The notes under the pieces: generated by a model
Seen by the model: only the letters and a program-made list of their open reading frames with translations
The model's database searches: none
What the model was told of the DNA's origin: nothing
Shown here: positions 17,997-29,156 of the stretch, one piece after another
Position numbering within the stretch: the stretch's first letter is position 1
Layout of the letters: each line of letters starts with the position of its first letter
Made by a program: the position numbers and the translations under genes
NCBI GenBank assembly: GCA_903907995.1
Contig: CAIVQH010000037.1
Coordinates: 124,001 to 188,000 of the forward strand
DNA: 64,000 nt
Direction: 5' to 3'
Origin: an uncultured Verrucomicrobiota bacterium
Lineage (GTDB): Bacteria > Verrucomicrobiota > Verrucomicrobiia > Limisphaerales > UBA9464

Positions 17997-19121
17997 ATGA
18001 AAAAACTGCTCAGAATCCTCGCCTTCGCCCCGGCCCTGTCGGCGCTGCTGGCGCTGGCCCAGACCAATGAACCGGCCAACGACTGGAAACCCGCCTCCTC
18101 CAACCAGCCGGGCAAAGAGTATCCAAAGGTAAATTCGGAAGGCCGCGTGAAATTCCGGATCGTGGCCACCAATGCCCAAACCGTTGGGGTAACCTTCAAG
18201 GACAGCTCTTCCTTCACCAAGGGCGAGGACGGTGCCTGGTACGGTTACACCCGGCCATTGGATGAAGGGTTCCACTACTACTCCCTCAAGATTGACGGGG
18301 CGGAGGTGCCGGACCCGAGCAGCCGGATGTTCTTCGGCTCCCAGCGCTGGGGCAGCGCGGTCGAGTTGCCGGCCAAGGACGCGGAATTTTACACCCTGAG
18401 GAACGTGCCGCAGGGCCAGTTGCGGGAGCTGTTCTTCCATTCCCAGAGCACTGATTCCATGCGCCGCGCGTTCGTTTACACGCCCCCGGGCTATGACCAG
18501 AGCCCGGACAAGCGTTATCCGGTCCTCTATCTCCAGCACGGCTGGGGCGAGAACGAATATGGCTGGGGGGTCCAGGGCCATGCGCGCGAGATCATGGACA
18601 ACCTGATCGCCGAGAATAAGTCGCGGCCTTTCATCATCGTGATGATCTACGGCATGACGAACGACACCCAGCCGGGCGGGCTCAGGAACTTCGACATCGG
18701 CCCTTTCGAGACGGTGCTCGTCAAGGAACTGATTCCCTTCATCGATTCCAACTTCCGCACCCTGGCCGACCAGCCCCACCGGGCCATGGCCGGCCTCTCG
18801 ATGGGCGGCATGGAGACCAAGACCATCACCCTGAAGAACCTCGACACGTTCTCTCATATCGGCCTTTTCAGCGGCGGCAGCATCGCGGTGACGAACATCA
18901 CCGACCTGGCGGCGTTCAAGGCGAAGAACAAACTGGTTTTCGTCAGTTACGGCAGCCGGGAGCTGGGCAACAACCGCGGTGGCGATCCCAAGGCGAACGT
19001 GGAGGCGCTCCAGGCCGCGGGCATCAACAGCCGCTTCTATGTTTCTCCCGACACCGCCCATGAATGGCAGTCCTGGCGGCGCAGCCTCCACGAATTTGCG
19101 CCGTTGCTGTTCAAGCCCTGA
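17997..19121 (+). CDS. Secreted CE1-type esterase with N-terminal early-set domain
   Basis: A 374-residue protein. A signal peptide (M-K-K-L-L-R-I-L-A-F-A-P-A-L-S-A-L-L) is followed by an E-set/CBM48-like beta domain (about 40-125, 'V-K-F-R-I-V-A-T-N-A-Q-T-V-G-V-T-F') and an esterase-D/CE1 alpha-beta hydrolase domain. The nucleophile elbow is A-G-L-S-M-G-G near residue 265, with 'Y-L-Q-H-G-W-G' forming the oxyanion region and a C-terminal H-E-W-Q-S-W holding the catalytic His. Such enzymes are acetylxylan or feruloyl esterases. A related esterase gene follows directly, then a xylanase, so a role in removing xylan side groups is likely. Confidence 0.88.
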   Translation: MKKLLRILAFAPALSALLALAQTNEPANDWKPASSNQPGKEYPKVNSEGRVKFRIVATNAQTVGVTFKDSSSFTKGEDGAWYGYTRPLDEGFHYYSLKIDGAEVPDPSSRMFFGSQRWGSAVELPAKDAEFYTLRNVPQGQLRELFFHSQSTDSMRRAFVYTPPGYDQSPDKRYPVLYLQHGWGENEYGWGVQGHAREIMDNLIAENKSRPFIIVMIYGMTNDTQPGGLRNFDIGPFETVLVKELIPFIDSNFRTLADQPHRAMAGLSMGGMETKTITLKNLDTFSHIGLFSGGSIAVTNITDLAAFKAKNKLVFVSYGSRELGNNRGGDPKANVEALQAAGINSRFYVSPDTAHEWQSWRRSLHEFAPLLFKP

Positions 19122-20741
<1,620 letters not shown>

Positions 20742-20744
20742 TTC

Positions 20745-23441
20745 ATGAAGAGCTCCAAACCAATCCTGCTGCTGCTGACGGGTGGTCTGACCGTCCTCAA
20801 CGCGTTGGCCGCCGAGGCCCCCGATCGTCCGCTGCACGTGCTTTATTTCGGCCCCGCGAGCACGGGTGCCGGTGCCTTCACCGGGGGCGGCGGCCGCACC
20901 AACTACGCCTACCTGCCCGGGCAGACGCTGGCGCCTGAGGAGATCTACTTTGATCAGCTCTCCGAGCCCGCGTACCTCACCGACGCCTACCTGAAGCATT
21001 TTGATGCGGTGGTGCAGGCCCGGCCGGACAGCGAGGTGGATGCGGCGCACCAGCAGATGCTCCAGAGCTTTGCGAGCGCCGGCCATGGACTGATCAAGTA
21101 CACCGACGGCAAGCGCCCGACGGACGGCGTCCTGCGCGAAGCCGTGCTCGGCGCGGTAAGCCCGAAGGCCAGGACGGATTGGGAGGCTTCGCTCGTGTCG
21201 CGTCCCCCGCTGAGGCGACTGGACGGCGAGGTGCCCAACTACGAACGCCGGCCCGAGCCAGTCAAATACCAGGCGCCGCTCGATCCCAAGGACAGCATGC
21301 GTTACACGCAGGTTCCGGCAGATTTCGAGCTCCAGCTCTTCGCCACGGAACCGGACGTCGTGAAGCCCATTTTTGTGGCGTGGGATGAACGCGGACGCGC
21401 CTGGGTGGTCGAGGCGCGCGACTATCCCCACGGGCTCGTGGCGGAAGGCGAGCCGGGCCATGACGACATCAAGATCTGCGAGGACACGGACGGCGATGGC
21501 CGGGCCGACAAGTTCACCGTGTTCGCCGACAAGCTGAACCTCGCCACTTCGCTCGTGTTTGTGAATGGCGGGATCATGGTGTCGGAAGCGCGCCACATGC
21601 TCTTCCTCAAGGACACTGACGGCGACGACAAGGCGGATGTCCGGCAGGCGATCCTTCCGGGCTGGGGCACGGGCGACACGCATGCCATGCAGAGCAACCT
21701 CGGCCGGGGCTTCGACAACTGGCTCTATGGTGCGGTGGGCTACTCGAACTTCCGGGGCAACGTCGGCGGCAAGGACCTCCAGTTCGGCCAGGGCGTGTTC
21801 CGCTTCAAGGCCGACGGATCGGCGATGGAATTCCTGCACCAGTTCAACAACAACACCTGGGGCTTCGGCCAGAATGCCGCCGGCGACATCTTCGGCTCCA
21901 CGGCCAACGGCAACCCAACCTTCTACGGATACCTCCCCGCCCACATCCTGAATCCCACGCAGCCCGGCGTAGGCCGACGGGGCGCTGGCGGCGGCGGTGG
22001 GGGTGGCGGCTTCCGTCCCGGCTACCGGCTCGGCCCCGACGGCGCGGTCGAGGCCAAAGCAACTGAGGCCAACGCCGCCCAGGTGCGCCGGCTGCCCTCC
22101 GCCAAGTCCATGGCTCCGGGCATGCGGATGCACCCCAACACACCGAACGTCCGCATGGTGGACAATTTCGGCGGCTACACCGCCGGAGCCGGACACGGGT
22201 TCATGGTCAGCGATGCCATGCCCCCGCGCCTGCAGGGCAAGGCGCTGGTGACGGAACCAACCGCCAAACTGATCGGCATCATGGATATCCGGCCCGACGG
22301 CGGCGGCTACCAGGCCAGCGATGGCTTCAGTTTCCTCGCCAGCTCCGATGAATGGATGTCGCCGATTTTCGCCGAGGTCGGTCCGGACGGCGCGGTCTGG
22401 GTGATTGATTTCTACAGCTTCATCATCCAGCACAATCCCACGCCCAGCCTCCAGTCGGCAGGCGTGCGGGCCACAACCGGTCCCGGTGGCGCCTACCAGA
22501 CCGAGCACAATTTGCGCGACCAATCCCACGGCCGCATCTATCGAGCGGTCTGGAAGGATGGCCCCCGAAGCCCGATCAAATCGTTGGCGAAGGCCAAGCC
22601 GAGCGAGCTCGTGGCGGCGCTCGACAGCGGCAACCAGTTCTGGAGCCTCAAGGCCCAGGGCCTGATCGTGGACAACCAGGTCACTGACGCCGCGCCGGCC
22701 CTGAAGAAGCGCGTGCGCTCGGGCACTGGCGGCACCGGCGCCATCCATGCCCTCTGGGCGCTCGCCGGCATCGGCGCGCTCGACCATGACACCCATCAGG
22801 CGGCGCTCTTGGCGAAAGATTCCGCCCTGCGCCGTAACGCCATCCGCGCCCTGCCGGCCGACGAGGCCGGCCGAAAGCTGTTCTTCAGCAGTCCGGTCAT
22901 CCAAGACCCGGACCTCATCACGCGCCAGGCCGCCTTCGTGAAGCTGCTGGAGTTTCCCACGATCCCCGAGATCCAGACGGTGGTCGCCCAGCTGTCGCGT
23001 ACCCCCGTCAACAGCAGCGATCCGTTCCTGAACGATTCCCTCACCCTGCTCGGTCGCATCCACAAGGTGTCCGGCGTCGGCGAGAACGAGGTGAAAGTGG
23101 TGGCGGGCGATCCCCGGCGCGGTGAGGAACTGTTCTTCAACAGCCCCACGGCGGCGTGCGCCTCCTGCCACACGGTAAAGGGCAAAGGCGGCAGCGTCGG
23201 CCCCATCCTCGACGGCATCGCCGTGCGCGCCGACCGGGCTTACATCGTGGAGAGCCTGATGGACCCCAATGCGAAACTCGCCAAGGGATTCGAGAATCTG
23301 ACCATCTCGCCCATGCCGCCCCTCGGCACGCTGCTGAAGGAGCAGGACCTGGAGGACATCCTGTCGTTTCTGTCCACGCTGACCACCCCGCCCAAGGACG
23401 GGATCACCGTCCCGGCAAAGAAGCCTGACCAATTCGAATGA
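20745..23441 (+). CDS. Secreted PVC-type dehydrogenase with terminal cytochrome c domain
   Basis: An 898-residue protein. A signal peptide precedes a ThuA-like segment (about 25-160), then the PVC-type 'membrane-bound dehydrogenase' beta-propeller domain (about 180-600) with 'F-V-A-W-D-E-R-G-R-A-W-V-V-E-A-R-D-Y-P' and two D-x-D-G-D calcium-like loops ('C-E-D-T-D-G-D-G-R-A-D-K-F', 'K-D-T-D-G-D-D-K-A-D-V'). A Gly-rich insert lies near residue 410. A helical repeat region follows, and a cytochrome c domain with C-A-S-C-H near residue 804. Family members are widespread in Planctomycetes and Verrucomicrobia; substrates, probably sugars, are undefined. It sits four bases after the esterase gene. 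Confidence 0.88.
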   Translation: MKSSKPILLLLTGGLTVLNALAAEAPDRPLHVLYFGPASTGAGAFTGGGGRTNYAYLPGQTLAPEEIYFDQLSEPAYLTDAYLKHFDAVVQARPDSEVDAAHQQMLQSFASAGHGLIKYTDGKRPTDGVLREAVLGAVSPKARTDWEASLVSRPPLRRLDGEVPNYERRPEPVKYQAPLDPKDSMRYTQVPADFELQLFATEPDVVKPIFVAWDERGRAWVVEARDYPHGLVAEGEPGHDDIKICEDTDGDGRADKFTVFADKLNLATSLVFVNGGIMVSEARHMLFLKDTDGDDKADVRQAILPGWGTGDTHAMQSNLGRGFDNWLYGAVGYSNFRGNVGGKDLQFGQGVFRFKADGSAMEFLHQFNNNTWGFGQNAAGDIFGSTANGNPTFYGYLPAHILNPTQPGVGRRGAGGGGGGGGFRPGYRLGPDGAVEAKATEANAAQVRRLPSAKSMAPGMRMHPNTPNVRMVDNFGGYTAGAGHGFMVSDAMPPRLQGKALVTEPTAKLIGIMDIRPDGGGYQASDGFSFLASSDEWMSPIFAEVGPDGAVWVIDFYSFIIQHNPTPSLQSAGVRATTGPGGAYQTEHNLRDQSHGRIYRAVWKDGPRSPIKSLAKAKPSELVAALDSGNQFWSLKAQGLIVDNQVTDAAPALKKRVRSGTGGTGAIHALWALAGIGALDHDTHQAALLAKDSALRRNAIRALPADEAGRKLFFSSPVIQDPDLITRQAAFVKLLEFPTIPEIQTVVAQLSRTPVNSSDPFLNDSLTLLGRIHKVSGVGENEVKVVAGDPRRGEELFFNSPTAACASCHTVKGKGGSVGPILDGIAVRADRAYIVESLMDPNAKLAKGFENLTISPMPPLGTLLKEQDLEDILSFLSTLTTPPKDGITVPAKKPDQFE

Positions 23442-24058
23442 TCATGAAAAAGCTGTTCTGCCTCCTCGCGCTGATTGCCTTGGGGGAAAGTTCGATGGCG
23501 AAGGCCGGCACGGACGAAACCTCGACCCTTGACCCCGAGGGCTACATTCGCGACTGGGTGATGCTGGCCCCAATTGCTCTCCCCGACGGCGACACCGCCT
23601 CCGATCTGCTCCTGCGGGAACAGATCCCGGCCGAAGCCACCCTGAAACCCCGGGACGGGGACAAGCTTACCGTCCGCGGCAAGGAACTGGTCTGGAAGAA
23701 CGTCACTGCCGCGACCAATTTCTTCGATTTCAATGCCGTGCTGAAGTCCCAGAACGACCACGCGGGCGGCTTCATCGTCACCTACGTCGAGTGCGACCAG
23801 GAAATCCCCGATGTGACCATGGCGGTGGCCAGCAACGACGAGGGACGCATCTACTTTAATGGAGTGGACATCTACGCGTTCACCGAGGCGCGCCCGCTCC
23901 TGCTGGACTCGGACAAGGGGCGGGTCACCCTGAAAAAGGGCGTCAACGTCATCGTGTTCAAGATCCTGAACGAGCAGAACAGCTGGCAGGGAGCCATGCG
24001 CCTGCTGGACAAGGGCGGGACACCGCTGAAGAATGTCAAAATCAGGCGGTCGTCCTGA
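23438..24058 (+). CDS. Secreted hypothetical protein, probable beta-sandwich
   Basis: A 206-residue protein with a signal peptide (K-K-L-F-C-L-L-A-L-I-A-L-G) and the motif 'E-G-R-I-Y-F-N-G-V-D-I-Y' followed by 'V-T-L-K-K-G-V-N-V-I-V-F-K-I-L-N-E', which is typical of galactose-binding-like or PA14-like beta sandwiches appended to glycan enzymes. No catalytic motif is seen. Its start overlaps the dehydrogenase stop (ATGA); a second ATG two codons on (23444) is equally good. Position between the dehydrogenase and the xylanase suggests a part in the same polysaccharide pathway. Confidence 0.75.
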   Translation: MIMKKLFCLLALIALGESSMAKAGTDETSTLDPEGYIRDWVMLAPIALPDGDTASDLLLREQIPAEATLKPRDGDKLTVRGKELVWKNVTAATNFFDFNAVLKSQNDHAGGFIVTYVECDQEIPDVTMAVASNDEGRIYFNGVDIYAFTEARPLLLDSDKGRVTLKKGVNVIVFKILNEQNSWQGAMRLLDKGGTPLKNVKIRRSS

Positions 24059-24094
24059 AGCCTTTGGAGCCTCGAAACCACCCACGCCAGTAAA

Positions 24095-25363
24095 ATGCAA
24101 AGTCCCATCTCAATTCACGGCCTCCGTGGCGGCCTCCTGACGGCGACGCTGCTGGTAGTTGCCTTAACCGCCCGATCTGCGGACACACCCGTCACCCTGA
24201 AGGCCGCATTCAAGGACGATTTCGTCGTGGGCACGGCGGTTAACCGCAGCATGGTCATGGGCGGCGCCGGGTTTCGCCGGAGCGAGGAGCAAGGTGCGAA
24301 GGACATCGCGCTGCTCAAGGAACAGTTCAATCAGATCTCCCCCGAGAACGATCTCAAATGGCAGCTCATTCATCCGAGGGAGGGAGCCGATGGCTACGAC
24401 TTCGGCCCGGCCGATGCCTTCGTAAATTTTGGACTGAGCAACAAGATGGACGTCGTGGGCCACACCCTCGTGTGGCACAGCCAGACGCCAAACTGGGTGT
24501 TCGCCGGTACCAACCCGCCACCAGCCGTAACCAATGCCCCGGCGGTCGCCGCCATCGGCACCAACGCGCCGGGCACCAACCGTCCCGGCCCTGGACGTTT
24601 CGGTCCCGGCGGCTTTGGCCGATATGACGGACCGCGCGCGTCGCGTGAGGAGTTGCTTCAGCGGATGCGCGACCACATTCACACCGTCGTCGGCCGCTAC
24701 CGGGGAAAGGTCAAGTGCTGGGACGTCGTGAACGAGGCCCTCGCCGACGGCCCCGCCACGAACGTGCTGCGCAAATCCCTCTGGCTGGAGATCGTCGGGC
24801 CCGACTTCATCGCCAAGGCGTTTCAATACGCCCACGAGGCCGACCCGGACGCGATCCTCCGCTACAATGACTACGGGCTGGAGAACCCGGTCAAACGCCG
24901 CAAGCTCATCACGCTCATCAAATCCCTTCAGGAGCAGAAGGTTCCCATCCATGCCATCGGTTCGCAGGCCCACGTCAACGTCGGTACGACCTTTGAGACG
25001 ATGGACCAGACGCTGACCGAACTGGCGACGCTGGGACTGCCCATCCACATCACCGAGCTGGACGTCAATGGCGCCCAGGGCGGCCAGCAGGGTTTTGGGG
25101 CGGATATCGCCGGCAACGCCGCCACCACCGGGGGCGGGCTGGTCAGCGATGCCGACCGGAAGCTGGCCGACGCCTATGCGGGAATCTTCCGCGCCTTCCT
25201 GAAGCACCGCGACACGGTGAAGCTGGTCACCTTCTGGGGCGTGAATGACGCGGTGTCCTGGCGGGCGAATGGCAAGCCGCTCCTGTTTGACGGCACCAAC
25301 CAGCCGAAGCCCGCCTTCGCCGCGGTGATCGCCGAGGCGGAAGCGGCAAATTCCAAACGGTGA
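24095..25363 (+). CDS. GH10 endo-1,4-beta-xylanase, secreted
   Basis: A 422-residue protein with a signal peptide and a glycoside hydrolase family 10 barrel. Seen are 'F-N-Q-I-S-P-E-N-D-L-K-W', 'G-H-T-L-V-W-H-S-Q-T-P', the acid/base block W-D-V-V-N-E-A-L (Glu near residue 212) and the nucleophile block I-T-E-L-D-V (Glu near residue 320), plus 'F-W-G-V-N-D-A-V-S-W'. A Pro/Asn/Gly-rich insert of about 35 residues ending G-R-F-G-P-G-G-F-G-R lies inside the barrel before the acid/base strand. It would cut the xylan backbone, complementing the flanking esterases. Confidence 0.93.
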   Translation: MQSPISIHGLRGGLLTATLLVVALTARSADTPVTLKAAFKDDFVVGTAVNRSMVMGGAGFRRSEEQGAKDIALLKEQFNQISPENDLKWQLIHPREGADGYDFGPADAFVNFGLSNKMDVVGHTLVWHSQTPNWVFAGTNPPPAVTNAPAVAAIGTNAPGTNRPGPGRFGPGGFGRYDGPRASREELLQRMRDHIHTVVGRYRGKVKCWDVVNEALADGPATNVLRKSLWLEIVGPDFIAKAFQYAHEADPDAILRYNDYGLENPVKRRKLITLIKSLQEQKVPIHAIGSQAHVNVGTTFETMDQTLTELATLGLPIHITELDVNGAQGGQQGFGADIAGNAATTGGGLVSDADRKLADAYAGIFRAFLKHRDTVKLVTFWGVNDAVSWRANGKPLLFDGTNQPKPAFAAVIAEAEAANSKR

Positions 25364-25790
25364 GGCCGGAGACCGGCCCCGATTCCTCCGACCCGCCCAA
25401 CGCACCAATGGCAATGCTCCACCCAATATGAAACGGGCGCATCTTGGCAACGGGGCTGGCTTTGGCATCGGGAGCGTGTGCGGGCTGGGGTGGCCATTCT
25501 CCCTCACCCCGACCCTCTCCCGCTGGGAGAGGGGGAATTGTCGTCCGCCACTCGGCGAAGGCGGGCGCGGGATTGGCCGGAGAATCTTCCAACGGGCCAG
25601 CGGTATTCCCGGCTGTTTCCTCTCCCACCGGGAGAGGATTAAGGTGAGGGAGGACGGCCCGCGTTCACATTCGGCGACTTCCCTCCGAAATCACCAGCTG
25701 GCCACGATGAAAAGATGCGCCCATTTGAAACTGGCCCGGTTTGCCCCCTGTCGCCACCCGTTGCCTCAACCCTTTCCCGACCGTACTGCC
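25364..25790. repeat. Nested palindromic (MITE-like) element between xylanase and acetylesterase genes
   Basis: No gene is supported here. Outer inverted repeat GGGCGCATCTT (25435-25445) and AAGATGCGCCC (25712-25722); inside it TCCCTCACC (25500-25508) pairs with GGTGAGGGA (25643-25651); and two small hairpins CCCTCTCCC/GGGAGAGGG (25513-25533) and CCTCTCCC/GGGAGAGG (25619-25637). The CCTCACCC...CCCTCTCCC...GGGAGAGGG words resemble a repeat seen between genes in many bacteria. No transposase is encoded. Confidence 0.65.
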
Positions 25791-26663
25791 ATGACTCTTC
25801 TCTCTGCCTTCCGGCTCGTCGTGTTCTGCCTGTTCTGGTTCAGCATGCATGCGTTTTCCCAGGACACGAACCGCTACGTTTTCCTCTGTTTCGGCCAGTC
25901 GAACATGGAGGGGTTCCCCGTCATCGAGGAGCAGGACAAGGGACCGGTGGACGAACGGTTCCAGGTGCTCGCGGCCGTTGATTTCCCCAAGCTGGAACGC
26001 ACCAAAGGCCACTGGTATCCGGCCATCCCGCCCCTGTGCCGGCCGTCGGCCGGACTCGGGCCCGCGGACTATTTCGGCCGCACGCTGGTATCCAACCTGC
26101 CGCCGCAAATCAAAGTCGGCATCGTCCACGTCGCCATCGGTGGCTGCAAAATCGAGCTGTTCGGCAAGGGGACCTACCAGTCGTATGCCGCGACCGCGCC
26201 GAAATGGATGACCAACACCATCGCGACCTACGGCGGCAACCCCTACCAGCACCTGGTCGAAATGGCGAAACTGGCCCAAAAAGATGGCGTCATCAGAGGC
26301 ATCCTGCTGCACCAGGGCGAGTCCAACCCCAATGACCGGGAATGGCCGCGCAAGGTCCGGGACATCTACGAAAACCTGCTCCGGGACCTGAACCTAACGG
26401 CCGGGGAAGTGCCTCTGCTCGCGGGCGAACTTGTCGGCTCCGATCAACACGGCGCCTGCGCCGGCATGAACCATATCATCCGCGATCTTCCCAAGGAGAT
26501 TCCCACGGCCCACGTGATTTCCTCCGAAGGTTGCGAAGCGCGGGGCGATCACGTTCATTTCACACCGGCCGGCTACCGGGAACTGGGGCGCCGCTACGCG
26601 CAAACGATGCTCACCCTGTTGGGGCATCCAGACTCCAAGGCCAACGAATCCAAGCAGTTTTGA
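25791..26663 (+). CDS. Secreted SASA-domain acetylesterase (CE6-like)
   Basis: A 290-residue protein starting at ATG 25791, where a signal peptide ([17 protein letters not shown]) begins. The SGNH-type blocks are visible: F-G-Q-S-N-M-E-G (catalytic Ser, near residue 36), 'L-H-Q-G-E-S-N-P' and C-terminal '[10 protein letters not shown]' with the catalytic His. This is the sialate O-acetylesterase/acetylxylan esterase (SASA, CE6) family. The frame is open for 121 codons upstream, but that part is the repeat element and not protein-like. Likely substrate is acetylated xylan. Confidence 0.88.
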   Translation: MTLLSAFRLVVFCLFWFSMHAFSQDTNRYVFLCFGQSNMEGFPVIEEQDKGPVDERFQVLAAVDFPKLERTKGHWYPAIPPLCRPSAGLGPADYFGRTLVSNLPPQIKVGIVHVAIGGCKIELFGKGTYQSYAATAPKWMTNTIATYGGNPYQHLVEMAKLAQKDGVIRGILLHQGESNPNDREWPRKVRDIYENLLRDLNLTAGEVPLLAGELVGSDQHGACAGMNHIIRDLPKEIPTAHVISSEGCEARGDHVHFTPAGYRELGRRYAQTMLTLLGHPDSKANESKQF

Positions 26664-26859
26664 GACGGCTCCCGTTGTGTCGTCTCGGGCTGGCCGGTTT
26701 GGCTGGTGTCTTCAATGGGCTGAGTCTGTCTCTGTTTACGCTCCAGCAGGAAACGAGGTAAGGAGTCTCCATCTCTTCCAATTCGGCCCGGTCACATCAG
26801 GTTTCACTCAGGATCAGAGGGGCATGACGAATTGGGCACCAGCCTTGTCCAACTGCCGT

Positions 26860-27588
26860 ATGAATCCGGTTCACCATCGCATCAGGGGCTTCACGCTGGT
26901 CGAGCTGCTGGTCGTCACCGCGATCCTTGCGGTGCTGGCCGCGCTGCTGTTGCCGGTCCTTTCGAAAGCCAAAGCGGGCGCCCGCCGCACGGCTTGCCTG
27001 AACAATCTGAAGCAGGTCAACCTCACCGTCCGCATGTATGCCGAGGACCACGGCGATGCCATTGCGATGCCGGCCATCGCCCACGTGGCCCCTTACGACT
27101 ACCATCTCTTCAAGGAGCAGGTGAAAAGCTACGCCGGCTTGCGCGGCAAAGCTTCGATGGAGGAGAAGGTTTTCGCCTGCCCGGCGGACACCTTTTTCTA
27201 CTCGGCAAGCGGATACCACTCGCAAGGCCTGTGCGAGCAGGTGGCGACAGATTTCACCAGCTATGCCTTCAACGGCATGAACTATCGCGGCACCAACACC
27301 GAGACCGGCCGGCCATTTCCGGGCATCGCCGGGAAACCGCTCGCCTCCATCCGCGAACCGGCCAGAACGGTGCTCGTCGGCGAAGCGTCCGCCCTGACAC
27401 CGTATTCCTGGCATCACCCGCAAAAGCGGGAGGACGGTGAATACCGGCTTCGCGATTCCCGAAACGTGCTGAGTTTCGTCGATGGGCATGCCGGCGAGAC
27501 CGTGCTTTTCTGGAGCGGCACAGCCAACTCCGAGGCGTGGCATTATGACCCGCCCAGCGGTTACAACTATAAATGGAGCGGCGACTGA
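26860..27588 (+). CDS. Secreted protein with prepilin-type N-terminal leader
   Basis: About 242 residues. The leader [13 protein letters not shown] is the type IV prepilin/pseudopilin cleavage motif, followed by a hydrophobic helix ([16 protein letters not shown]) and '[11 protein letters not shown]'. A C-terminal 'V-L-S-F-V-D-G-H' matches the tail of the large Verrucomicrobia/Planctomycete pseudopilin family. These proteins are abundant in the phylum and their role is mostly unknown. I favour ATG 26860 for a short leader; ATG 26824 is also possible. It is followed at 78 bp by the DUF1800 gene. Confidence 0.8.
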   Translation: MNPVHHRIRGFTLVELLVVTAILAVLAALLLPVLSKAKAGARRTACLNNLKQVNLTVRMYAEDHGDAIAMPAIAHVAPYDYHLFKEQVKSYAGLRGKASMEEKVFACPADTFFYSASGYHSQGLCEQVATDFTSYAFNGMNYRGTNTETGRPFPGIAGKPLASIREPARTVLVGEASALTPYSWHHPQKREDGEYRLRDSRNVLSFVDGHAGETVLFWSGTANSEAWHYDPPSGYNYKWSGD

Positions 27589-27666
27589 CCCTTCGCGCCG
27601 CCAGTGACTCGAAGCGTTTTCAGTGCTCCCGTAACTTCTCGCGGCGGCCAGCGTCTGATCTGGCAA

Positions 27667-29133
27667 ATGCTGAAACCTCTTTCCAGCGAGCAGTGGAATT
27701 TTTCAGCCGCTGCACACGTGTTGAACCGCGCCGGCTTTGGCGGTCCACCCGCCGACATCGAACGGCTCGCCGCGCTCGCGCCCGCCGCCGCCGTCGCGGA
27801 GCTGACGGACTATCCGGACATACCGGAGTCCGTGTTCAAGCCCGATTGGGCCAAACCCGACCCGGAGCATGTCGAAAAGCTGCGGGCCGCCAAAGACGCC
27901 ACGCCCGAGCGGCGCAAGGAGATGGTCCGCGACTTTCAGCGCGAGCAACGGCAGGAGATGCTCGAACTGCAGGCGGCCTGGCTGCAACGCATGGCGACCG
28001 GCTCGCATCCGTTGCAGGAGAAGCTCACCCTCTTCTGGCACGGCCACTTCGCCACGAGCGTCACCAAGGTGAAGGACGCCTACTACATGTGGCGGCAGAA
28101 CGACCTCTTCCGCCGCCTCGGCGCGGGCGACTGGCTGACGCTGCTGCGCGAGGTGACACACGATCCCGCGATGCTGGTCTGGCTCGACCAGGCGCAGAGC
28201 AAGCCCGAGCATCCGAATGAGAATTACGCCCGTGAACTAATGGAGCTGTTCACGCTCGGTGAGGGCAATTACACCGAGCACGATGTCACCGAGGCCGCCC
28301 GCGCGCTGACAGGGCTCACCTTGGACCGCCTGCACCAGGAGCCGACCTTCCGACCGCGCCTGCGGGACGCCCGCGACAAGACAATCTTTGGCCAGACCGG
28401 CAATTTCAACGGCGACGACCTGCTGCGGCTCATCGTCGCGCGGCCGCAGAGCGCACGGTTCATCACCGGCAAGCTCTGGCGCCACTTCGCGGGCACGGAG
28501 CCCTCGCCCGAACTGGCGGAGGCGCTGGCCGCCGAGTTTCGCCGCCACGACAACCGGTTCCGCCCCTTCCTGCGGGCCATGTTCCTTTCGGAGGAGTTCC
28601 ACTCGCCCGCCGTCGTGCGCCAGCAGATCAAGAGCCCGGTACAACTGCTGGTCATGGCGTGCCGCCAGCTGGAACGTGAGCTGCCGCCCGCGCCGGTGAC
28701 CGCCAACGCCCTGCGCACGCTCGGACAGGAGCCGTTCAACCCTCCCAACGTGAAGGGCTGGGACGGCGGCATCGCGTGGATCAACACCAACACGCTCCTC
28801 AACCGCCACAATCTCGCGCTGCTGCTCACCACCGGCGAAAATTCGCTGCCGGCTACGCCCCGCAAAGCGGCCGCCAAGAAGCTCGCCGAACGGGTGCTGC
28901 ACCGGCTGTCACCGCACGCCGCCAACGCCGACAAGATTTTCACGCCCGAGGACCGGAAATCACCCGACCGGCTTCTCGCCGTGGTCGAACGCCGTTTTCT
29001 CAACGCGCCACTCCGGGCACAGGACCGCGCCGCCCTCTACGACTACCTCCACGCCCAGGGCGAACTCGACAACCACGACCTGCTGGGTCTCGTCCGCCTC
29101 GCGATGTGCACGGCGGACTATCAGCTCGCCTAG
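27667..29133 (+). CDS. DUF1800 family protein
   Basis: A 488-residue protein with the DUF1800 hallmarks 'A-A-A-H-V-L-N-R-A-G-F-G-G', 'L-T-L-F-W-H-G-H-F-A-T-S', 'N-E-N-Y-A-R-E-L-M-E-L-F-T-L-G' and 'P-P-N-V-K-G-W-D-G-G'. No signal peptide is evident. DUF1800 genes are nearly always followed by DUF1501 genes, as here, and the pair is thought to act in export or modification of surface material, but no reaction is known. ATG 27667 is chosen over a GTG 21 codons upstream. Confidence 0.9.
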   Translation: MLKPLSSEQWNFSAAAHVLNRAGFGGPPADIERLAALAPAAAVAELTDYPDIPESVFKPDWAKPDPEHVEKLRAAKDATPERRKEMVRDFQREQRQEMLELQAAWLQRMATGSHPLQEKLTLFWHGHFATSVTKVKDAYYMWRQNDLFRRLGAGDWLTLLREVTHDPAMLVWLDQAQSKPEHPNENYARELMELFTLGEGNYTEHDVTEAARALTGLTLDRLHQEPTFRPRLRDARDKTIFGQTGNFNGDDLLRLIVARPQSARFITGKLWRHFAGTEPSPELAEALAAEFRRHDNRFRPFLRAMFLSEEFHSPAVVRQQIKSPVQLLVMACRQLERELPPAPVTANALRTLGQEPFNPPNVKGWDGGIAWINTNTLLNRHNLALLLTTGENSLPATPRKAAAKKLAERVLHRLSPHAANADKIFTPEDRKSPDRLLAVVERRFLNAPLRAQDRAALYDYLHAQGELDNHDLLGLVRLAMCTADYQLA

Positions 29134-29156
29134 CCGAACCACCGGAACTTCACGCC

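Noticed and set aside
25428..25790. N-terminal extension of the acetylesterase frame
   Set aside because: The sequence is the palindromic repeat element; the signal peptide starts at 25791.
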